A DNA stretch of 64,000 nt from Xestospongia muta (Eukaryota > Porifera > Demospongiae > Haplosclerida > Petrosiidae). Below are positions 50,926 through 63,550 of this stretch, piece after piece. The notes beneath the pieces were generated by a model. It did not search any database, had not been told where the DNA came from, and saw nothing but the letters and a program-made list of their open reading frames with translations. Positions within the stretch are counted from its first letter, which is position 1, and every line of letters starts with the position of its first letter. The position numbers and the translations under genes are program-made. The stretch lies in assembly GCA_963693285.1 (NCBI GenBank), contig OY848923.1, positions 1,932,038 through 1,996,037 of the forward strand, given 5' to 3'.

Positions 50926-53900
50926 CATGAAAAGTAATAAGCAAAGATATTATTGTTGATACTGAGTTGCAGCTTGCAAGAAACTGTCATTTATGAACAA
51001 TTTTGAGTTATGAGATAGTTATGTAGCTTGTTCCCAAGTAATTTTTTCTATAGTACTAAAACCATATTGTGAAAACTCTACACATTTATATGCTAGTCAT
51101 AAACTCATTCAATGTAAATTATTATATTTCCATGCTAGACATGTTCCTTTATCAATTAATGATATTTACAATTATTTTTATGTCCATCTAGAACCTACTT
51201 TTAATGTAATAGTGGATCCTGAAAAAGCTACTAAAAACTATAACTCTACGTTTGATCTCACTTGTACTGTAATATCAATGACAGTACCTACTATTACCTG
51301 GTCATCAACAGCTCTTGTTGGTCTTTCTCCTAAACAATCAATTACAAGTCATATAGCTACTCATACTAGTATATTAACATTGGAACAAGTCAAGTTGAAT
51401 TATACAGGAACATATACTTGTATTGCTGTCAATGAAGGAGGTAATGATACTGCGACAGCTGATATAACTATTATTGGTAAGGAATATAATAAAATAAAAA
51501 ATTTGAGAAATGTTGTAGTGTATATATGACATGATGTTCTCAGATAGCATCATCACTGCTTGTAACTTAAGAGCTGTATAATATATGTATGTATGTATGT
51601 ATATTACTTCATTATGATTTAATGTTAAAAGCTTTTATTAATTTACCAAAAATTATGTATCCTCATACAATTATCTTTATAATGGTTAATTTGTCATAAT
51701 CCTAACTTTTTAAATTTATAACAAGTCAATTTGTTTTATTATATCAATAAATAAATAACATGTATAACTTCTATCTTATAGTACCACCACCTACCATAAA
51801 ACCTATACCAGACATTAATGTAACAACTGGACTTAATGCAACCTTTACTTGTAAAGCTACTGGATTTGGTCTTAAATATTCTTGGGAAGTACCATCTTCT
51901 CTTATTAATAATAACGGAATTGTTATTGGTGACAATACCAATGAATTGACTGTTGTTAATGTGACAAAACATGTCAATGGAATTTATACTTGTAATGTCA
52001 CTGATTTTATTGGACAAACAGACATTGCTATGGCTGAACTGATAGCTGTTGGTGAGTTTATAGACTATTGTACATTATATATTAATATGAAGTCTGTTAA
52101 TATGTGTAAATATATTAATATGGGGCTTTATGAAGTCTACTAATATGTGTAAATATCATTTGAGATTATTAGTATTGTTGATTTTTAATAAGTAGCTCTT
52201 ATGATATGTTTTGTAAGTTTGTTTTGTGACATTTTAGAAATTAATTAGCAATTGGAAATATAAGGAAATTACTTTGAGAATATTGATAGCTTACATATTT
52301 GGAATAAAATAAATGGGAAATAACTTATTTTATTGTTAATATGATTTATATTCTATTTGCACAGGTCCACAGATACTTGAGTCTAATAACACTGATTCAA
52401 TTGTTGTAGAGAATACTGTGAGGTTTTTGAGATGTGTTGTACAAAACAGACGTGATGCACAAGCAAATTTGAACATAAGATGGATCAATCAAGGAAGAGT
52501 TGTAAATGTATTAGAATATCCTTCACTTATTATTAACATAACAATGGAAGATAATAATAGGATAGTGACAAGCACATTAACTTTTAATCCTGTTAATTAT
52601 AAAGTGTTCGATCCACTAAATGGCTATAAAAATAATTTTCAATGTGAGGCATTCATTGGTAATTATATTTTTGATGTTGTCAAGAACAGAGGTGCTGTAT
52701 TAACTGTAAACTGTAAGTTAATGTAATAGAATATAAGTTGGTTATAACAAGTGCCTATAGTGTTTTAGATGTACATATTGAATGCTTGGGATATCAGTGT
52801 TTTTTTCTCCTTTAGTTGCTCCCAAGTTTATGTTACAACCATCAAGTATTGTTAAAATCAACCTTACTGATACCAAAGAACTAGAGTGTGGAGGAACAGC
52901 AAGACCTCAAATGACCATAATGTTTTATAGACACTATGACAATGGATCATCATTACTTATTGATCAAATAAAAGATGATGTGTTGAAGACAACAATCAAC
53001 AATGCTAACTATGATGATACTGGTAACTACAGTTGTCAGATGTCTAATTCTGTTGGTGTAAATGTATCAAATTTTACTATCATAATACAAGGTAAGTCAG
53101 TGGCTTTATTATAATAGTTTTAGTTTATTAAGTGTCTCTATCATTTTATTAAAAGATAGGCCAAAGCTATTTTGTAAGGTAAAAAATTAGATTGTTGAAT
53201 TAAGACTAAAAATTGTTGAAAATTTGTTCACAAACATTAACATCAACCTGACAGACCAAGTCATCCTAGTGTCTTATGAATAAATTACTAGGAGAATGGA
53301 AGTAAGATATAGATTGTACAGTCTCACAGCAAATTTTTAGTAAAATAGTTTTATATAGATATAGTTCATTTTATAATAAAGTATAAACACTATTTATTTT
53401 AGTTTATATCAGATTTACTGATAAATGTATTACTGATGTACTTATTCTCTCCAGTACTTTCTGTCTCCAGTACTGAATCTGATTTGAATAATGGACTGTA
53501 TCTTATAATTGGTGTAGTAATGGCAGCAGTTATTTGTTTATCTTGCAATATCTTACTTATACTGATTATCTTCATTATGTGCGTTAAGAATTATAAAAGG
53601 AAATTAAATGCTGAACTGAGATCACAGTAGGCTACCAAAACTTTTGATAATTATCATTAATTGTACTAATATACTCTATTTATATTTAGTAATGAAGAGT
53701 CGTTGTATGAGACATTAGCAAGTGATGAAATACCTCCTCCAAGTGATGAAAAAAAAGTGTTAGTTGGCTGCTTGTAGTTGTCAATGATCTAAATGAGTGT
53801 AATTATATCTTATAGAAATGAAGCCCCAATATATGATAATTTGCCAGATGAAGAATATGACGACATACTTGCAGCTAATGCAGTTTATGAAATACCAGCA

Positions 53901-53981
53901 CTTACTACTGATATACCAGTGACTCCTTGTCCAGCTTATGCTACTACAACATTTACTGAAACAGAAGTGAAGATAGACTAA
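44593..53981 (+). CDS. Gene 4: IgGFc-like/2 Calx-beta/6 Ig membrane receptor
   Basis: Sixteen phase-consistent exons are predicted: 44593-44671, 44721-46124, 46175-46306, 46379-46399, 46541-46741, 46790-46936, 46986-47183, 48107-48391, 49419-49703, 51192-51476, 51782-52051, 52365-52712, 52816-53091, 53455-53626, 53690-53758 and 53816-53981. They give 1445 residues. The shared head carries two Calx-beta domains, to about 727. Three 95-residue Ig domains (728-1012) are close relatives of those in gene 3; three unlike Ig or Ig-like domains follow (1013-1102, 1103-1218 and 1219-1310; DDTGNYSCQMSNSVG in the last, while the fifth lacks the usual YxC). There is no FN3. The TM exon is almost identical to those of genes 3 and 5. 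The tail has YETL, YDNL, YDDI and YEIP and one CPAYATT unit. It lacks the 72-nt tail exon of genes 3 and 5; because that exon is phase 2-2, the frame is kept. Confidence 0.82.
47232..47379 (+). pseudogene. Orphan Calx-beta exon with lost donor in gene 4
   Basis: After an intact acceptor, the exon reads ITLFFNPIQYNVTEGDS and stays open to SATN, matching the Calx-beta start exon. Its donor GCTACAAGTAA has become GCTACAAATAA, and the partner exon is replaced by repeat sequence from about 47385. It probably cannot be spliced and marks a recombination breakpoint. Confidence 0.75.
47405..47690. mobile_element. Half foldback element in gene 4 intron 7
   Basis: This is only the right arm of the family (from ATTACAATACTTATTTATT to CTGTTGTAGCTTTGG). 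It is almost identical to 30895-31175 in gene 3. It begins right after the truncated Calx-beta exon, so the element or its arm was involved in the breakpoint. Confidence 0.65.
49078..49146. repeat. AAT microsatellite
   Basis: A trinucleotide run in gene 4 intron 8, at the site homologous to 33801-33884. Confidence 0.85.
49839..49884. repeat. TA microsatellite
   Basis: A TA run of about 45 nt in the intron after the second Ig exon of gene 4. Confidence 0.9.
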
Positions 53982-54010
53982 CTAAATTAATGTGGTTGTA
54001 CATTTGCTGC

Positions 54011-54016
54011 AATAAA
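54011..54016 (+). terminator. Poly(A) signal, gene 4
   Basis: AATAAA is 30 nt after the stop codon. The same arrangement follows gene 5. Confidence 0.5.
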
Positions 54017-55339
54017 TATAGAAACTTTTAACTATACTAATAATAATAGATAATTGTCACTGTGACTAAATTCTTCACTTTTTGGTATAAGTTGTATTGT
54101 AGTGAATCTTGCCAATAATGTATGGAAATTAAACAATGGTCATTAATTTAATATCTGGTAGGTTTTGTTATTGTTTTTGACAAGCTTGGAATAGTTACAA
54201 TAAACACTTTCCTTTAAAAATATTAATATTATTATTACAAGTAAATTCTTGACGTTTTTAGAGTATTATTTTAGCAAAACTTGCCAATAATTTATGGAAA
54301 TTATACAATTTATGGTTATTAATGATTATTAGACAATTTATGAATAATTCTCTTTAATCTGATTAGAAACACGATCTATCAATAGAATGTAAATTGTTTA
54401 TAAACATGAGGTATCTGTGTCCTCAATAGATACCTCAGGTTTCTAATTAAGATCAAAGAGAGTTCAGAATTCTGTTGAGCCATCACATTAAGTTAGACTT
54501 GTGGTGTGACCTAATTTGGGTTGGTCTTGTGGATCAAAATTGTTTAAACCTTGAACCCACTGCCTAACTTTTATATAACCTGTCTTGATTGCTGCCTGTA
54601 TTTCTCTACATCTATACAATCATATGTATTACCAGTATTAACATATTGAATTCATGTCTATCTTCCACATAATAATTGTGTCCCTCCTAAGCCTTTATAA
54701 TTCTCACACAAGCTCCAGTTCTACTTATACATCATCTTCTTGGCACTTTTCTCTCAGATTTCTACTATTGTTTAAACTTGCATCCTTCTTACATATTCAT
54801 CCTTCTCAAGGCTCCCTCATATTCTGTCCCAAAACAATTTTTCAAAACTCCTCAAACATTGCCGATAAATCAATGTACTTGGAAAGTTCACATTACATTC
54901 TATTCTGTATCTTAAATTTCTCAACGAAATACATAACTCTGGCATGCCATCACTTACAAAAATTATCAACATTCCGTAACAATTTAATTGTTCATCTGTA
55001 CTTTATTCAGTATCAATTACAAAGGATGATGTCTTTATATCTTATCTCTAAAACTCCTGAATTATTATGATCATTATGCATTTCTCAGCAACCTTCCAGT
55101 CTTCCTCCCATCACAAAACAGACATTTCCTACTACATTTCCTTATGTAACTCCAAAGCTGCACCATTTTCTAATTGAATGTACTCTACTACGACCAATCA
55201 GATACAAGTGGCTCCTGATGATCTATTAAAAATACTACAGTTTCATCAAAAGATCTATATCACATATCATACCCACTTGATTGTGGACTCTTTGGTTTCA
55301 TGATTTAAATTCCAATATGACTGTATTAATTTCGTTCTT
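54017..55339. repeat. 3' flank of gene 4
   Basis: This region is related to the 3' flank of gene 3 (39440-39800 and 38650-39050). A 138-codon plus-strand open stretch at 54654-55070 is compositionally poor, and its homologous region after gene 3 is not open. I do not call it a gene. Confidence 0.55.
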
Positions 55340-57533
55340 AGCCAGCCATTTCCAACGGGAGAATAACCTATTTTCTTGGCAGAGGATCTTGTGATTGTCA
55401 TATGATAGGAAGTGACGATTCATAGTTATTGTTAGTTATTAATATCAAATTATTAAGCCAAAAACCCTAACTACTGCTATTCTTCATTAACGCCAGATTT
55501 GTGTCTATTTGGCAACAGCTATTTAAATTGTTACTACATGTATTTTCACAAGTGAAAGTTTGTAACGATTAGTCTATTACTGACAACTAACTCGCATTTT
55601 ATCCGCAAAATAATATAACATTTATAAGTCATGTAAGACCACATAGCATAGAACAAATGTGATTGGTTTGATCTAGCATTCATCTCAGGTGCCAAGAAAT
55701 TGAGTCATGTCACACGATTTTTCGCCTGTGGGCATGGCAGGCTGCCACAAAACATATTAATTACGCAAGTTTCGTCTGTCTTACATTTCCTCCCGTTTCT
55801 TATTAATTTCTTTCTTATCTGCTAAAGTAGACTCTCTAAACTAATAAAAAGAAAGAAAAAAGAAGAGTCAAGAAAGAAGAGGGAGAAGAAGGTAAACCAG
55901 AATAGAAGTCAAAGGTCAGTACAGAACTGAATATGATAGTGTAAGTAAACAATACTATTTAAATTAAAGACAATTAACTATTTTAAAGCAGCTACTTCAT
56001 GAACACATGTACATATTATGTTCTTATTAACTGTAGCTGTAAGTGTTCAGTGATCATTGTTTGTCAGCCTATATTGGGTTATCAAGACTTGCTGATAAAA
56101 TGTATTAATGAGATTATTTTTAAATTAAATAAAAATATATAATTCATCAAGTTGACAATATAAGTTATTTCGAATTGAAGTCAGAGATATGGCAAAGTTA
56201 AACAGCCTTTTCAAAATGTCTATATACCAACACTTTATTTCTGTATGATATTGCCATATCTATTATTTGACATAATGTTATATATGACTTGTGCATATGA
56301 AGCAACTATATTATTATTATTAAGCATCAATTTTAAATAAACTGTCAACAGACTAAGATAAAACTATTGAGGTCATTATTAAAATAGTTATTTATTTATT
56401 TATTTACAAATCAATATCATTCTTTCATTGCATATATAATTATTGTCACACTGTATAGTAAACACTGCTCAGTGCTCATTCTATAATACATAATGATAAG
56501 TCATTTAATTGACTAATTATTGTTATGCAAATAGCCACCTTAATCTGTATGTGTGTACAATATAGTCCATTACAGGGTCAGTATTATCCATGAAAAGGTT
56601 TCTGTGTATCTTAAATGAGATGTTAAATAGAATCTTTATAGCTTTAACTATATAGACTGACTACACATTGTTATCAGTTTATTTTAATAATAACGAAGTT
56701 TGATGTTTATTAGTCTCAATCTTTATTGTTTATATTGTAAATGACCATATATTGGTTAGATCAACCAAATTTGTTTTTATTGTGATATAGCCACTTTTAA
56801 AGTAAACACGGAAACTCTTTGTAATATATTTATTTATTAACTAGCTCTAACAAATAAATGTCTCTCAATATCACTAAAGAACATATAAACATGCACATTC
56901 TAATGATGAATTGGTTGATCTACCAAATCCATCATCATTTAATTAATATCTATACATTTACAATTAATAAAGAAAGAGAGTAGTAATCATAAAATACTTT
57001 CATTGCTAAAATATAATACTAATTAATAGTCATGTTTTTAATAATCAGAATATTGTCTTTAATATCTTATTAGTTAAACGAAATAAATATATCCTGTAAT
57101 GTTTGTCACTATGTCACTACGGTAGATTATCTGTGTCATTATATATAAAAGCTATCACTATATATAATTTGTTGGGACTTCCCACACATGCCCTTTTTGG
57201 AAGTTGTTTATACAAGTTCACAAACTGTGTAGTTAATAATTAATAATGAAAGCAGTGAATGTTGTTGATACTTTTCAATGTATTTAGTGAGAATACAACT
57301 ACTCAAGTGACTGTTAATCAGTTTAAACACCCAAAATATTTTAACAGTGAACCTGTTTAACCAAACTACTTATTATAAAATTGTAATCTTTATAAATAAA
57401 TATATTGTACAGTAAAAAACAACAATATCACATTTATTAAATTACAGGAAGTCATTACTTGCAATATAGACCCTTACTACTTATAAAGGGACAAATACAT
57501 CCACTTGCTACTTGTGCAGTAACTGTAATCATC
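55340..57533. repeat. Duplicated upstream block of gene 5
   Basis: It is near-identical to 61492-63550 upstream of gene 6 apart from indels. One indel is a deletion of about 245 nt in the second copy, corresponding to about 56853-57097, which removed part of an inverted-repeat element. Both copies contain a purine-rich tract (about 55840-55892 and 61944-61994). No gene is recognised in either copy. Confidence 0.85.
57482..57487 (+). promoter_or_regulatory. TATA box of gene 5
   Basis: TATAAA is 47 nt before the ATG at 57534, in the conserved promoter block. Confidence 0.6.
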
Positions 57534-60500
57534 ATGATCAGAATTATTGTCATCTTGATGTTACTGGATTGTTACTGCAATGCTATTGTGGACATTGACA
57601 AAAGAACCAGAGGTAATAATGACAGTTAATATTAAATATATATTTTTTTTGTATATTATATTTGTAGGTATTCCTATGGATGTCTCACATGAAGGGAATT
57701 TATTTTGTTTTGCCTTCATCAGAAACAAAGCAAACACAGAACCTGGCAGTGGTGGAGAAGCTCCTAGAAATCTAGGGATCTTTATAACCACACAAAACTC
57801 AAATCCTGTTGGTTATCAGATTAGATCTGGTAGTACTGGCTATAAAAGAACTGGTACAGTCACAGCTGGAACAATTGTAAGGGAAGAATATACAACACCA
57901 AATGTACAAGAAGTGAATTCTCCAACAACTTCAGCTGGTATAATTGTGGAAACAATTAATTCAAGTCAAACAATTCAAGTGATGGGATTTAGTGATTCTT
58001 ATGGTTCTAGTGATGGTTTTCTAGCTGTTCCAATAATACAATATAAATCAAATTTTACATATGGTTATGCTAGTCTAACTGCATCAGCTCGAAGTTTTAA
58101 CAGCATTGTAGCTGTAGTTGCTTGTAGTGATATAGCAGTGGATGATATTAGATATTCAACTGAAAATAAAGCTTCATTTTTTGTAATTAGTCCTTATGTA
58201 AAAGGTGGATGTGCAAATCCTGCAATTGAAGATTTTTTTTCAGGAACAATGAATGAATATAACACTCTAGGTTTACGAAGGGCATCCCGATATGATTTTA
58301 CAGGTTTTCGAGCTAGTTCTAATCAACCAATCGGTTTCATGACTGGACATGATTGTGCAGAAATACAACTAGGTGAAGATACCTGTGACCATATTGTTGA
58401 ACAGATACCTCCATCTTATACATGGGGCTATAACTTTTTTGTGGCTCCATTTGAAGAAAGAAGAGGTTATGTATTTAAGGTCTGGCCAAGGTATGAAGGT
58501 TCTTCCTTCACAGTGTATTGCTCTGATGGAACAAATTTTAACATCTCAAACTTTCAATTTAATGAAATCAATGTAGACAACAGACAAAGGTTTGAGCTGA
58601 ACAGTCAATCTTATTGTTGTATCCAGTCTGATCGACCATTACTTGTTATGCAGTATGGTTTCTCACATGAACATGATAATAACATTCAATTTGGTGATCC
58701 TAATATGGTTTTAGTAGCTCCTATCAGCCAGTATTTGAACCACCATATCTTTACTACTAATGTCAGTATGTATACTAGGGAAAACAATAATTTCACATCT
58801 CATTACATATCAGTGACTGTGTTAGCAAGGTACTTTGATCCTAATGCCATATTACTAAATGGTAATGCATTAGAACCTAATGTTACTATATGGAGTATTA
58901 TTGACTGCAGTCAAAATGATCCATGTGGTTATGGTATTAGTAAGAGAGTTAACATTGGTACTCATACAGTTCAACATACAAACCCTAATGCTTCCATTAA
59001 TGTTATTGTATATGGTTGGAAAATTGAAAAAGGATATGCCTATCCAGCTGGATATGGTATGAATCCTGTAGGAGGTGAGTGGTATGTAAACATTTAACCT
59101 TCTCTATACTCTTTCAACACATAGAAACATTCTACTCACTTGTTGCACTCAATAAATCAGGACTAGAAAATAGTCAAGGACCAATGATTGTTCGAGTATA
59201 TCGATCAGGAGATGTCAGTCAATCATCAACTGTAAATTTAAGAACATTTACTACATGTAAGTTATGTCAAATGATGTAGTGGATATTAGATTAACAATGT
59301 GTTCCCTCTTTTTATGTTTATCTTCAGCTGGACACAATACAGCAACAAGTGAGTTTTAATAATAATATTGTATAAGTAGTTTAAAGTAATATCCAATTTA
59401 TTGCAAAAATGTTTCATTTATCAAGGTGACAGTAATGTTAATATTGTCTTAACATTTCAATATATGATAAAGAAATTGACTGAAGTATAAAAAGTCAATA
59501 TTATTCTACAGTTGGACCTAGTGGTGATCTCATATCACAAACCCAGACAGTCTCTTTTGTATCTGATCAGACATTTGTAGATGCCTCATTTGTGTTCATG
59601 GATGATACTACACTTGAATTTGATGAAACATTTGGTGTTGAACTTGTTCTAAGAAATGATGTGACCTTTGGTGTACCATCCAGTGTTATATTGACCATTA
59701 TTGATGATGATGGTAAGAAATATTTTATTTACTTACAGTCACTAGCATATCAGTCATGAGTTCTGGATTACAAAAAGATCCTCCATAATACAATAAGAAA
59801 ATTGTAATGATACTTACTTCAATGCATTATTGTTAGACTTACGGTCACTAGTATATCAGTCATACAATAATGATCCTGGATCATCTTTTGAGCTGAACAT
59901 CAATACTGAATGTAGACTGTAGTTACTGTCAGAAAGAGGAGATTATTTACAATCAATATTATTGTCACTTCACATCCATTGTTTTCCTTACTATCAATTA
60001 TTAACAAAGAAAATGACTCTTCCAAGAGTAAGTCTTGACAGTAAACTTATGAAATGACTAGTTTTTTTCCTGAAGTGTTCAAAGTGAGACCTACAAAAGG
60101 CCATACTTTTTAGTTGAGTGCTAATACATTTCAATGGACAAGCTGAGTCATCCCTACATAGGCTCTGCTACTGCGAGCTTATATGTAATATATAAAGACT
60201 GTAATATACTTATAGTCATCTTATGATTGATTAGACTTTACATGAATAAGGTTACTGTAGACTAAGTGTAATTGTCTATGAGACTATTAAGTAAATTTAT
60301 TATACATAGCTAAATGCATGTTATTGTTTTAATTGTCAGTGAATAACTTGTAACAAAGTCTCATGTTCATAAGTTATGGAGAAACATGATGTGTTGAAGT
60401 ATACCAAAAATTGTTGAATATATCCATTGCATGTAGGCTGGAAGTCAAATATAGATTATATGGCCTCACATCAAATTATTAGTAAAATAATTTTTATATA

Positions 60501-61327
60501 GTAAAAGTTCATTTATAATAAGGTATAAGCACATTTTGTTGTAGATATACTATTAATAAATGTATTACTGATGTGCTTATTCTCTCCAGTACTTTCTGTC
60601 TCCAGTACTGAATCTGATTTGAATAATGGACTGTATCTTGCAATTGGTATAGTAATGGCAGCAGTTATTTGTTTATCTTGCAATATCTTACTTATACTAA
60701 TTATCTTCATTGTGTGTGTTAAGAATTATAAAAAGAACAAATTAAATGCTGACTTAAGATCACAGTAAGCTATCAAAAATATTAATACTAATTATTAATT
60801 ATTTCTAATAACATCTTAAATTTGTTATTGTATACAGGCAAAACACTGACGTGGATATTGTCATGACAGTCAGTTCAACTTACACTGTAGTAGATAAGTC
60901 AACTAAATTGTTAGTTTACTATTGTTAGTTATCATTAATTGTACTAATATATTATTCTATTTATATTTAGTAATGAAGAGCCATTATATGAAATGTTATC
61001 AAATGACAAAGAACCTCTTCCAAGTTATGAAAAACCAGAGTTAGTTGATTGCTAGTAATTGTTAATTGAATAATTATAATCATATCTTATAGAAATGAAG
61101 TCCCAATATATGAAGAACACAAAATACCTGTGGTTAATGCTGTTTATAAGATACCAGTAGTTACTACTGATATATCAGTGACTCCATGTCCAGCTTATGC
61201 TACTACAACATTCACTGAGAAAGAAGTGATACCAGTAGTTACTGATGATATATCAGTGACTTCATGTCCAGCTTATGCTACTACATCATTCACTGAGACA
61301 GAAATGAAGATAGACCAACTAAGTTAA
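57534..61327 (+). CDS. Gene 5: minimal IgGFc-like/Calx-beta membrane receptor
   Basis: Nine phase-consistent exons are predicted: 57534-57612, 57668-59074, 59125-59256, 59328-59348, 59512-59712, 60590-60764, 60838-60909, 60971-61039 and 61093-61327. They give 796 residues. The head has one extra codon (PGSGGEAP). After the single Calx-beta domain, exon 5 joins directly to the TM exon in phase (GAT GAT G|TA CTT), so no Ig, FN3 or Kunitz cassette is present. Intron 5 (59713-60589) still carries sequence related to gene 3 intron 5 (about 59800-59940 versus 30095-30230), which suggests loss of a middle cassette. The tail has YEML, YEKP, YEEH and YKIP plus two CPAYATT repeats. The usual stop is lost (TAG/TAA context changed to CAA), adding DQLS at the C-terminus. 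Confidence 0.83.
60195..60295. repeat. Cassette-junction repeat, copy in gene 5
   Basis: Same block as 21088-21190 (CTTATGATTGATTAGACTTT, then GACTAAGTGTAATTGTC). It remains in the intron although no middle cassette follows. Confidence 0.65.
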
Positions 61328-61346
61328 TGTCGTGCACATTTGCTGG

Positions 61347-61352
61347 AATAAA
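61347..61352 (+). terminator. Poly(A) signal, gene 5
   Basis: AATAAA lies 20 nt after the stop codon, matching the position after gene 4. Confidence 0.5.
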
Positions 61353-61491
61353 TATAAAAACTTTTAACTTTACTAAGAGTAGAAATTGTCACTGTACTTT
61401 TTTCATTTTTTGGTTTAAATTGTATTTTAGTAATGCATAATAGATTCAACAATCTAATTCATATTATGATCTTTTGGGAGTCTGACAGAGC

Positions 61492-63550
61492 TAGCCAGCC
61501 ACGTCCAACGGACGAATAACTGTTTGGAAAGAATTTTCTTGGCAGAGAAAGTTGTGATTGTCATATGATAGGAAGTGACGATCATAGTTATTATTAGTTA
61601 TTAATATCAAATTATTAGCTAAAACCATAACCTCAACTATTCTTCTTTAACGCCAGGCTTGTGTCTATTTGATGTCAGCTATTTACATTGCTCGCATTTT
61701 ATCCGCAAAATAATATAACATTTATAAGTCATGTAAGACCTCATAGCATAGAACAAATGTGATTGGTTTGATCTAGTATTCATCTCAGGTGCCAAGAAAT
61801 TGAGTCATGTCACACGATGTTTCGCTTATGGGCATGGCAGGCTGGCCACAAAACATATTAATTACGCAAGTTTCGTCTGTCTTACATTTCCTCCCGTTTC
61901 TTATTAATTTCTTTCTTATCTGCTAAAGTAGACTCTCTAAACTAATAAAAAGAAAGAAGAAAGAAGAGTCAAGAAAGAAGAGGGAGAAGAAGGTAAACCA
62001 GAATAGAAGTCAAAGGTCAGTACAGAACTGAATATGATAGTGTAAGTAAACAATACTATTTTAAATAAAGATAATTAAATATATTTTAAAGCAGCTACTT
62101 CATGAACACAAGTACATATTATGTTCTTATTAACTGTAGCTGTAAGTGTTCAGTGATCATTGTTTGTCAGCCTATATTGGGTTATCAAGACTTGCTGATA
62201 AAATGTATTAATGAGATTATTTTTAAATTAAAGAAAAACATATAATTCATCAAGTTGACAATATAAGTTATTTCGAATTGAAGTCAGAGATATGGCAAAG
62301 TTAAACAGCCTTTTCAAAATGTCTATATACCAACACTTTATTTCTGTATGATATTGCCATATCTATTATTTGACATAATGTTATATATGACCTGTGCATA
62401 TGAAGCAACTATATTATTATTATTAAGCATCAATTTTAAATAAACTGTCAACAGACTAAGATAAAACTATTGAGGTCATTATTAAAATAGTTATTTATTT
62501 ATTTATTTACAAATCAATCAATATCATACTTTCATTGTATATATAATTATTGCCACACTGTATAGTAAACACTGCTCAGTGCTCATTCTATAATACATAA
62601 TGATAAGTCATTTAATTGATTAATAGTTATGGCCACCTTAATCTGTATGTGTGTACAATATAGTCTATTACATTCTTATGTAAATTTGGGACAAAACAGT
62701 GGACTTTAAAAGGCTTCAAAACAGTTTCAATGTACCTCAATAAGAGGATTCTGTTGAGATTAACATATCATGCTTGACAAAAATGAGAACATGTCACTTA
62801 AAATAGATTGGTTGATTTAACTGATTTGTAGTCATTTCGGTAATATCCATGAAAATTTTCTGTGTTCTTAAATGAGATGTTAAATAGAATCTTTATAGCT
62901 TTAACTATATAGACTGACTACACATTGTTATCAGTTTATTTTAATAATAACGAAGTCTGATGTTTATTAATCTCAATCTTTATTGTTTATATTGTAAATG
63001 ACCATATATTGGTTAGATCAACCAAATTTGTTTTTATTGTGATGTAGCCACTTTTAAAGTAAACATGGAAACTATTTGTAATATATTTATTTATTAACCA
63101 GCTCTAATATATCCTGTAATGTTTGTCACTATGTCACTATGGTAGATTATCTGTGTCATTATATATAAGAGCTATCACTATATATAATTTGTTGGGACTT
63201 TTCACACATGCCCTTTTTGGAAGTTGTTTATACAAGTTCACAAACTGTGTAGTTAATAATTAATAATGAAAGCACTGAATGTTGTTGATACTTTTCAATG
63301 TATTTAGTGAGAATACAACTACTCAAGTGACTGTTAATCAGTTAAAACACCCAAAATATTTTAACAGTGAACCTGTTTAACTGAACTACTTATTATAACA
63401 TTGTAATCTTTATAAATAAATGTATTATACTGTAAAAAACAATATCACATTTATTAAATTACAGTAAGTCGTTACTTGCAATAAAGACCCTTGCTACTTA
63501 TAAAGGGACAAACATATCTACTTGCTACTTGTGCAGTAATTGTAATCATC
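61492..63550. repeat. Duplicated upstream block of gene 6
   Basis: Second copy of 55340-57533. It includes a local unmatched insertion near 62665-62840. The gene 5 to gene 6 start-codon distance is 6017 nt, giving the duplication period. Confidence 0.85.
63499..63504 (+). promoter_or_regulatory. TATA box of gene 6
   Basis: TATAAA is 47 nt before the ATG at 63551, in the conserved promoter block. Confidence 0.6.

Noticed and set aside
54654..55070. Plus-strand 138-codon open stretch
   Set aside because: Low-complexity Ser/Leu/Phe composition; the related sequence after gene 3 is not open. It is probably repeat DNA.
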